DNA of 64,000 nucleotides, taken from Clytia hemisphaerica (lineage: Eukaryota > Cnidaria > Hydrozoa > Leptothecata > Clytiidae). The notes under the pieces were generated by a model that was not told where the DNA came from, made no database searches, and saw only the letters and a list, made by a program, of their open reading frames with translations. The stretch is taken from the NCBI GenBank assembly GCA_902728285.1, contig CACVBU010000050.1, forward strand, positions 3,372,919 to 3,436,918, given 5' to 3'. The position numbers and the translations under genes are program-made. This document shows, piece by piece, positions 55,575 through 64,000 of this stretch. How positions within the stretch are numbered: position 1 is the first letter of the stretch; every line of letters starts with the position of its first letter.

Positions 55575-58500
55575 ATCAATCTACCCAATTGGATAAATGG
55601 AATTGGTTGGGTAGATTGATTGAATAGGTAAATTGATAGGATCATCTCGGTAGATTGATTGGTTCACAGGTAGATGGATTGGTTCATGGGTAGGTTGATA
55701 GGATCATCGGTAGATTGATAGGATCATTGGTAGATGGCTTGGATCACCGGTAGATGAATTAGATCATCGGTAGATCGATAGGATCATCAGTAGATTGATA
55801 GGATCATCGGTAGATGGCTTGGATCACCGGTAGATGGATTGGATCATCCGTAGATTGATAGGATCATCGGTAAACAGATTGGCTGGGTAGATCAATTGGA
55901 TGGACGGATCGGTTCAATATATTGATTGAATAGGTAGATTAGAGCATTGGTAGATGGATTGGTGCGGTAGATTGATTGGTTCAAGGGTAGATTGATTGGA
56001 TCATGGGTAGATTGATAGGATCATGGGTAGATTGATAGGATCACGGGTAGATGGATTGGATCATGGGTAGATGGATTGGATCATGGGTAGATTGATTTGA
56101 TCATGGGTAGTTGGATTGGATCATGGGTGGATGGATTGGATCATGGGTAGATGGATTGGATCATGGGTAGATGGATTGGACCATGGGTAGATGGTTTGGA
56201 TCATCCGTGAACAGATTAGCTGGAATAGATCAATTGGATGGACGGATGGGTTCAATAGATTGATTGAATAGGTAGATTAGAGCATTGGTAGATGGATTGA
56301 TGCGGTAGATTGATTGGATCATGGGTAGATTGATTGGATCATGGGTAGATTGATAGGATCATGGGTAGATGGATTGGATCATGGGTAGATTGATTTGATC
56401 ATTGGTAGATGGATTGGATCATGGGTGGATGGATTGGATAATGGGTAGATGGATTGGATCATGGGTAGATGGATTGGACCATGGGTAGATGGATTGGATC
56501 ATGGGTAGATGGATTGGTTCATGGGTGGATGGATTGGATCATGGGTGAATGGATTGGATCATGGGTAGATCAATTGGATCATGGGTGGAATGATAGGATC
56601 ATGGGTAGATTGATTGGATCATGGGTAGATTGATTGGATCATGGGTAGATGGATTGGATCATGGGTAGATGGATTGGATCATGGGTAGATGGATTGGTTC
56701 ATGGGTAGGTGGATTGGTTCACGGGTAGATGGATTGGTTCATGGGTAGGTGGATTGGATCATGGGTAGATGGATTGGTTCATGGGTAGGTGGATTGGTTC
56801 ATGGGTAGATGGATTGCTTCATGGGTAGATGGATCGGATCATCGGTAGATGGATTGGATCACCGGTAGATGGATTGGATCACCGGTAGATGGATTGGATC
56901 ACCGGTAGATGGATTGGATCACCGGTAGATGGATTGGATCATGGATAGATTGATTGGTTCATGGGTAGATTGATTGGTTCATGGGTAGATGGATTGGTTC
57001 ACGGGTAGATGGATTGGTTCATGGGTAGATGGATTGGATCATGGGTAGATGGATTGGATCATGGGTAGGTGGATTGGTTCATGGGTAGGTGGATTGGTTC
57101 ATGGGTAGATGAATTGCTTCATGGGTAGATGGATCGGATCACCGGTAGATGGATTGGATCACCGGTAGATGGATTGGATCACCGGTAGATGGATTGGATC
57201 ATGGGTAGATGGATTGGATGATGGGTAGATGGATTGGTTCATGGGTAGATGGATTGGATTACCTGTAGGTGGATTCCATCACTGGTAGATGGATTGGATC
57301 ACCAGTAGATGGATTGGTTCATGGGTAGATGGATTGGATCATGGGTAGATGTATTGGTTCACGGGTAGATTGATTGGTTCATGGGTAGATGGATTGGATC
57401 ATAGGTAGATGGATTGAATCACCCGGTAAATGGATAGGATCACCGGTAGATGGATTGGTTCATGGGTAGATGGATTAGTTCATGGGTAGATGGATTGGAT
57501 CATGGGTAGATGGATTGGATCATAGGTAGATGGATTGAATCACCCGGTAAATGGATAGGATCACCGGTAGATGGATTGGTTCATGGGTAGATGGATTAGT
57601 TCATGGGTAGATGGATTGGATCATGGGTAGATGGATTGGTTCGTGGTGTAGATGGGTTGGATCTAGGGTAAGTAAGTAAGTAAGTCTTCGACCGCAGTTG
57701 GAGGCGACCCAAAGGCACCTCTTTCGATAGCTATCTACCCGAAGGTAGGGGAGGGCACCACTCTTTCTCCCTGGATCTCTCCACTTACCCTTGATGCTTC
57801 CTTTAGTTGCTGAGCATCAAGCAGAGAGGCATCAAGTACCATTTTGGAAATCTTTGGTATGACCCGGCTGGGGGTTGAACCCACAACCTTGCGAACCGTA
57901 GCCGGATGCCTTACCACTGTACTACGGTCAAGGGTAGATGGATTGGTTCATGGGTAGATGGATTGGATCATGGGTAGATGGATTGGATCATGGGTAGATG
58001 GATTGGATCATGGGTAGATGGATTGGATCATGGGTAGATGGATTGGATCATGGGTAGATGGATTGGATCATGGGTAGATGGATTGGATCATGGGTAGATG
58101 GATTGGATCATGGGTGGATGGATTGGTTCATGGTGTAGATGGATTGGTTCATGGTGTAGATGGATTGGATCATGGGTAGATGGATTGGATCATGGGTAGA
58201 TGGATTGGATCATGGGTAGATGAATTGGATCATGGGTAGATGGATTGGATCATGGGTAGATGGATTGGATCATGGGTAGATGGATTGGTTCATGGGTAGA
58301 TGGATTGGATCATGGGTAGATTGATTGGATCATGGTGTAGATGGATTGGTTCATGGGTAGATGGATTGGATCATGGGTAGATGGATTGGATCATGGGTAG
58401 ATGAATTGGATCATGGGTAGATGGATTGGATCATGGGTAGATGGATTGGATCATGGGTAGATGGATTGGTTCATGGGTAGATGGATTGGATCATGGGTAG

Positions 58501-59395
58501 ATTGATTGGATCATGGTGTAGATTGATTGGATCATGGGTAGATGGATTGGTTCATGGGTAGATGGATTGGATCATGGGTAGATTGATTGGATCATGGTGT
58601 AGATGGATTGGTTCATGGGTGGATGGATTGGTTCATGGTGTAGATGGATTGGTTCATGGTGTAGATGGATTGGATCATGGGTAGATGGATTGGATCATGG
58701 GTAGATGGATTGGATCATGGGTAGATGAATTGGATCATGGGTAGATGGATTGGATCATGGGTAGATGGATTGGATCATGGGTAGATGGATTGGTTCATGG
58801 GTAGATGGATTGGATCATGGGTAGATTGATTGGATCATGGTGTAGATTGATTGGATCATGGGTAGATGGATTGGTTCATGGGTAGATGGATTGGATCATG
58901 GGTAGATTGATTGGATCATGGTGTAGATGGATTGGTTCATGGGTAGATGGATTGGATCATGGGTAGATGAATTGGATCATGGGTAGATGGATTGGATCAT
59001 GGGTAGATGGATTGGATCATGGGTAGATGAATTGGATCATGGGTAGATGGATTGGATCATGGGTAGATGGATTGGATCATGGGTAGATGGATTGGTTCAT
59101 GGGTAGATGGATTGGATCATGGGTAGATTGATTGGATCATGGTGTAGATGGATTGGTTCATGGGTAGATGGATTGGATCATGGGTAGATAAATTGGATCA
59201 TGGGTAGATGGATTGGATCATGGGTAGATTGATTGGATCATGGGTAGATTGATTGGATCATGGTGTAGATGGATTGGATCATGGGTAGATCGATTGGATC
59301 ATGGGTAGATTGATTGAATTATCGGTAGATGGATAAGTTGGGTAGAAGGATGGGATGTGTAGATGGATTGATTGAATCGGTAGATGGATTGGATT
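55575..59395. repeat. Satellite of ~20-bp units, GGGTAGATGGATTGGATCAT
   Basis: Close to 190 units fill ~3.8 kb, interrupted only by the SINE at 57671-57930. Variants are GATC/GTTC, ATGG/ACCG/ATCG and a one-base-longer TGGTGTAGAT form. The units are diverged at the left edge (55600-56250) and nearly uniform at 57930-59250. In that right half a longer order (several standard units, a GATGAATTGG unit, a GTTC unit, an ATTGATTGG unit, then TGGTGTAG) recurs several times: a higher-order repeat. Confidence 0.97.
57671..57930 (-). mobile_element. tRNA-derived SINE inserted in the satellite
   Basis: Read on the minus strand it begins with a tRNA-like head: TGACCGTAGTACAGTGGTAA carries a box A-like part, and GGTTGTGGGTTCAACCCCC carries box B. 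It then has a ~170-bp body and ends in an ACTTACTTACTTACTT tail. AGGGTA flanks it on both sides (57665-57670 and 57931-57936), a piece of the satellite unit duplicated on insertion. Confidence 0.88.
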
Positions 59396-59968
59396 CAATT
59401 CATTAGATCAAAAGTTATGTCCAATTGAATAAAAATGTTACTTTCAGAAAGTGCTCGAAAACGTTAAAAATCGACGTATCAAATTTTTACTTTGAATTTG
59501 GCAATCGCAATAGCCTTTACATGATTAAGAGCATTTTTCATTAACTAAACACATAAATTTTGAAACTGAAGGGTCGAAAGGGTTCAAAATCTTCATCAAA
59601 ATTAATTTGATTTAGTTTTACCGAAATTTTCCTCAGATTTTTGGTTCTAGACTGGATTAAGTCTATGTAAGGCTGAATCTACCTCGAAACCCATATTTGA
59701 TGTATTTTTATGGATTCTACCAGATTTTTTGGCCTTTTTCGTCGAATTTTCTTCCTTTCATTGAAATTCAACCTTCTTTTAAATAGCAAAAGGTCATTTA
59801 AACAGCTAATTATCATTTTTAATGACTGAAACAAAAATACTGATACATCATGTAATTATGCTTCTGAATAATTTGATTGATAGGTGGATTTTTAACATTT
59901 TTGAGCACTTTCCAAAAGTAACTTTTATATTCGATCGAGCATAACTTTTGATCTAATGAATCGAATTC
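59395..59968. mobile_element. Element with ~75-bp inverted arms next to the satellite
   Basis: ATTCATTAGATCAAAAGTTA at the left pairs with TAACTTTTGATCTAATGAAT at the right, continuing through AGTGCTCGAAAACGTTAAAA and its near complement. A third partial copy of the arm is at 15790-15910 in lipoxygenase copy 1 intron 2. Confidence 0.75.
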
Positions 59969-60435
59969 AATAAATGACCCATCAAAATTTAAGTTTATTT
60001 TTCTTCTTTCCAATAAAATAGGAATGGTTCTTTTAAAATCTTTAGATTTCGAGAAAATTACTTTTAAAGAGAGAAACTTTTTTGTGGCGCACCTGGTATA
60101 TTAAATGAATATCATTGTGTTCAGTCCATGCGCATGTGATAGCACAGTATTTTACCCAAATTATATGTTTACTGTCGAGTCATGATCTGTGCACTTTCTT
60201 ACTGAGTTTTACATTGAGGCTTTTGTTGACATATGTTCGTTGGGCTTTAACAATACCTTTGTAAGTATTTAAAACCCTATCAAATGTGTTCTGCAGACAA
60301 TTATTATTTTAAATTCGTAGATATTTTACAGTAGCATGCTCTTAAACTAAACTGCTTATTTTAATAGGCTACAAACTTGTTTTATTTCAGTGATTTTAAC
60401 AAATAGCACTATTTAAATTATCCGTCAAACAAAAT

Positions 60436-63400
60436 ATGTCAAATAAACGCAGAGGAAGTAATGGTTCTAATTGGAATAAAAATGTGAGTTTAATTTATAC
60501 AAATTGCATCAATATTTTTATCAAAAATGAAGACATGTAAGCGCGTGCTATGCTTAAGTTTTCGGTAGACGGTATCTACTCGAACCACAACTTGAATTAG
60601 AAACCTTGTTGTGTGTCTTTAAAACTGGTATGGACAAATAGACCTTATTCAATGATGTTCAAATTGCTTTCCAGGTAAGATTTATTGACCGAAAAAAAGA
60701 CCGTAATCGTAGGAATGAAGATTACCTAAAGCAAACAAAGAAAAAGGTATTAGTTTTGTTAAATTTTGGTTATTTGTATTTTCCTTTTTAGCTATAATGC
60801 AATAAATAATACAATGATATCTAAATACTCGAATGTTACCGTCTCTATGTGTTTTCGTGTATTTTATTGGTTTTACGGAGAAAAGAAAAAAATAGCTAAC
60901 AACAACAACAACAACAACAACAGAAAGTCGGTAACTAAGAATTAAGAACCTAGCTTTAAAAAATTGTCCATTGTTTTTTTTTACAGATAAATGATTGGGG
61001 TGTTTAGTGTAAAGCAACTGTTGGAGTTCTTCATATATACGAAGAGACGCCTCATTATTTTGGTAAAATAATAATCTTTTCTCTTGAATCTTATAGACAC
61101 AGATGTCATAATGCAACTGTGTTGATAAATCATAAGTATTAGTTTAATGATAAAGTTTTCGTGAACGACAAGAGGCTTATAATGTTTATTTTTATTTAGG
61201 CAATAATCCGCTGATGTCGAACTGTCGAACGATCAGAGAGTAAAAGAAATTTTAAAAGAATATTGTGAATTTACAGGTATCTCTTGATTTATATAAGTTA
61301 GAATGCGCATTTATGTTTATCCTTTATACAAATGCTTTAAAATACCAATTAAGGAAAAACAACAACATTTTAGAAGATTGATGTAGATAGAGAATACGAA
61401 AAAAAAAAGAATTTTCCGTTTCTAGATGAGATGGAAGAAAAGAAACCTGCTAATACATTTAATACATCTTCAGAAAAAAGAAAAGGTCAGGATATGATTT
61501 TTTAGAATCACGTTTCCATTATGGTACATGATATCTATCCATTGACTCCTATTATCTACTTGTCATTGTTCGTTATATAATTGATAAATTTGATGTGTCG
61601 TTGAATTACATTTTTATTCTATTTTTTAGATTGCACTGATGTAGATTTTCCGAAAAAGGCAAAATTGACTGAAGAAGAAAAGACAAATGACACTGTTCTA
61701 GCCGAGAATTTTGAGAGAGGTAGAACTGTTGCGAAAAGGCCTTGGAAATCTGGCACATAGTACTCGTCTCTATTGAAACTAACTTTGCTTGGAAACAATT
61801 GAGTCTTGTGCTGCTACTACATGTTTTTATATTCAATGAAAAATTCAAAATCGGGCTCAGATATGCTTACTTCTAGATCTATCTAATAAGGTTCAATAAA
61901 TGCTTCCAGTATGCTTATCACAAAAAATATAATTGTTTTTTATATTCAAAATTCGAATGTTTATTGTATGTATACTCAAATTCAAAAGTTTCAAATTTAT
62001 TATATTCGAATATTTGCTAAAATATTTAAATGGATGGGCAAGATCGAGCCGCTTTGTCTTTGTTTAGTGAAAACATACAGGCCAAAATACAGTGTTGTAA
62101 ACAATTTTTGAAGGTTTGGTATTATGCTTAGCTTATACTTTAATATTTTCCCTGAGCCAAAACATTTACTACCTCTTTTAGCAAATTTGGAACTGAAAAA
62201 ACTCCATCCTGATAATCTCCTGCTGATAAAACTATGAAATGAAATTATGATCGCTGGATAGAATGAGCATTTCGGAAAATGTTTACACTGAATATGAATT
62301 AGATTTTTTAAACCGCTGCATTATATCTTTTTCCTTATTCAGAAATAGTTTGCTGCACAAAATTTAGCTTGAAACCTAAATCTTCTAGCGAGGTATTCAT
62401 TTGCAGCAAATGTAAATCTCCCTATCATCGCAGGTGTGTGGAACCGATACCAGAAGTCCCTTATTCTTGTGGATGTCACCGTATTGCTGCTTTAAATATA
62501 GAATTCGAAAGGTGATTCTTTTGTTGGGAAATCTTTAATCTGTAAATTGTGAAAACTACTTGCAACACAAACTCTTACAACCCCATCCTGATAATCTCCT
62601 GCTTATAAAACTGTAATTAAAAATATGATTGCTGGCTGGATGAAATGAACTTTTCGGAGAATTTTTAATCTTTTAATTGAATTTTCAGGCTGCTGTCATG
62701 GACGGAGAATCCAAATGAATTTAAAAGAAAGTTTATGAGATATTGGAATAAAAGTTTTCAAAATGTAGTAAGTTACTGATTTCTATTTTGTTAGTGAGCT
62801 TACCAGAGAAAAATTGAGTACCAGCTATTTTTATTCCTCGTGTAACAATGAAATAAGTTTGTATTTGAACCATTAAGTGAAGGAGATTTAAGTTTTGTAC
62901 ATGTCAAATCTGTGCCGTTTCACTTACATTCTGATTCTCCATTATTTCCATGGTTATACTTTTTTCTCATTTTCAGGTTTTACAACTGAACGAAGGATGC
63001 TGCAAGAAATCTACATCGTCTATATCTCACCTTTTCAGACCAGACATTGTAAGTATAACCTATCCTATACTCATAGCTGGCACCCACTCCCCAACTTAAA
63101 TTGGTTGAGGTAAATCTCAAATTTGCCAAAAAAGTTTGTGGGGGCTGTTTCACTTTTAAGTTCAGTGGGGCCTAAAAGAGTGGGTTTAGTAAAGATAGTA
63201 TTTATTTCATTATGATCAGGATTTTAGGCCGAAATTATTCACCTTCAAAGTTGTAACACGGCCCCTGAAAAATGTCGGAGGCACGACCTCTTATTTATTT
63301 CCCAAATATATTTCCTGGAAAATTTTACCCAAAATGCAATTTCTTTATCCATTGCCCAATTATGACGGACAACAACGTCTAATGATTTTAATATATATTA

Positions 63401-63926
63401 CTTTGAATTCTGACCTAAAATCATTATTCTTAGTTTTTGGTGATTATTTTAAGCTGGAAAACAGTGCATGCTTCAGCATTGAGGAAAACATCTCCTTTTT
63501 TCACTAAAAAATAATTTTGTGTGCAAGGCAGCGTGTTTTCAAATAGCCTCTACGCAACAATGCAAAATAATAGATAACCAACTTGCATTGATCCTCAAAA
63601 CAAATTTTGAAGCAAGAGCCTTCCGGAGGTAGTTAGTTATCTATTATTTCTACATCGTTTCTTTACGTGAAGTGCAAATTCTTATTGTCACTTCACACGT
63701 GGAAAAGAAAGCAAGTCAATTCTCTTAAGATATTTTTTTGATAAAGTTTAATTATTTTTAGATTTTTAATGACACATGTGTGAATGTTGAAATGTATGTG
63801 ATTAACCTTTAACCTTTAGACCTTGTTTCCAGTCGTTCTTTTTAGATTGCTATTTTGGAAAACCTGATCAAAGAAATGCTACCAATGGCTGAACCTGAAT
63901 TGATACGTAGCTTTATCCTACCCGAG
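60436..63926 (+). CDS. PHD-like zinc-binding protein, 3' partial
   Basis: Exons read in phase: 60436-60483, 60675-60746, 61237-61276 (weak acceptor), 61426-61485, 61630-61719, 62343-62511, 62689-62764, 62977-63048, 63846-63926, continuing beyond the window. The start ATG opens MSNKRRGSNGSNWNKN. The first ~100 residues are Lys/Arg/Glu-rich and probably disordered, with a basic stretch suited to nuclear location. Residues 107-149 hold a Cys/His cluster: C107 C108, C124-x2-C127, H132, C135, C146-x-C148, H149. The order resembles a PHD finger, but the first pair is adjacent rather than CxxC. PHD fingers usually read histone tails. The rest (WTENPNEFKRKFMRYW, IAILENLIKEMLP) is unrecognised. Exons are small and introns short. 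Gene identity is unknown. Confidence 0.6.
60899..60922. repeat. (AAC)n microsatellite
   Basis: Eight consecutive AAC triplets lie within an intron of the PHD-like gene. Confidence 0.95.
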
Positions 63927-64000
63927 GTAAAAAATTGTACACCTAAAACAACTTTGTATATCCAGTTTAATAAATTTAAAGGAAGCAGAATGCTGGGTAG

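Noticed and set aside
57735-57917. Minus-strand frame over the SINE
   Set aside because: It is an incidental frame through a tRNA-derived SINE, not a protein gene.
57840-57930. Functional tRNA gene on the minus strand
   Set aside because: Box A/B-like parts are present but the acceptor stem and anticodon arm are poor, and a SINE body, tail and target duplication explain it better.
55575-59395. CRISPR-like array
   Set aside because: Units are contiguous with no unique spacers, in an animal genome; it is a satellite.
60682-61116. Minus-strand 144-residue frame
   Set aside because: Antisense to introns and an exon of the PHD-like gene; contains the (AAC)n microsatellite and no recognisable domain.

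Overview
This is a window of animal nuclear DNA. It is AT-rich, genes are split by GT-AG introns, and the gaps are full of non-LTR retrotransposon fragments, MITE-like inverted-repeat elements and satellite DNA. The gene set (animal-type lipoxygenases, THOC1, SOCS-box proteins, a PHD-like finger protein) points to a metazoan. A retroelement fragment reading ARLDIAARGFW...FFDVRV is of a kind I associate with cnidarian and other aquatic invertebrate genomes. I cannot name the species.

Layout. (1) 1-10590, + strand: the 3' part of a large gene. It encodes a long Gln/Pro/Thr-rich, then acidic and coiled-coil region, followed by a degenerate phosphagen (arginine/creatine) kinase-like domain that lacks the catalytic landmarks. 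(2) 11.1-15.1 kb: a decayed LINE and dispersed repeats. (3) 15232-22364 (+) and 24651-30123 (-): two secreted lipoxygenase paralogues in a tail-to-tail pair, ten coding exons each with matching structure. Both have Cys in place of the first iron-ligand His. Their introns carry many MITEs. (4) 31.9-33.3 kb: a 5'-truncated LINE on the - strand. (5) 33974-42642 (-): three tandem copies of a gene for a ~448-residue protein ending in a SOCS box. The first copy is broken by a frameshift; the other two are open and nearly identical. (6) 43298-45875 (-): THOC1, three coding exons, without the usual C-terminal death domain. (7) 46-55 kb: gene-poor, with a hAT-like MITE, a 2.65-kb foldback element holding a nested MITE, and LINE scraps. 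(8) 55.6-59.4 kb: a ~3.8-kb satellite of ~20-bp units interrupted by a tRNA-derived SINE. (9) 60436-63926 (+): the 5' part of a gene with many small exons and a PHD-like zinc-binding module.

The genes do not form one pathway. The lipoxygenases would act outside the cell or in the secretory route, THOC1 in mRNA export, the SOCS-box proteins as presumed Cul5-type ubiquitin-ligase receptors, and the first gene is a likely pseudoenzyme of unknown role. Exon joins were worked out by hand from splice-site consensus and reading-phase agreement. Both lipoxygenase models and the THOC1 model close to exact multiples of three.
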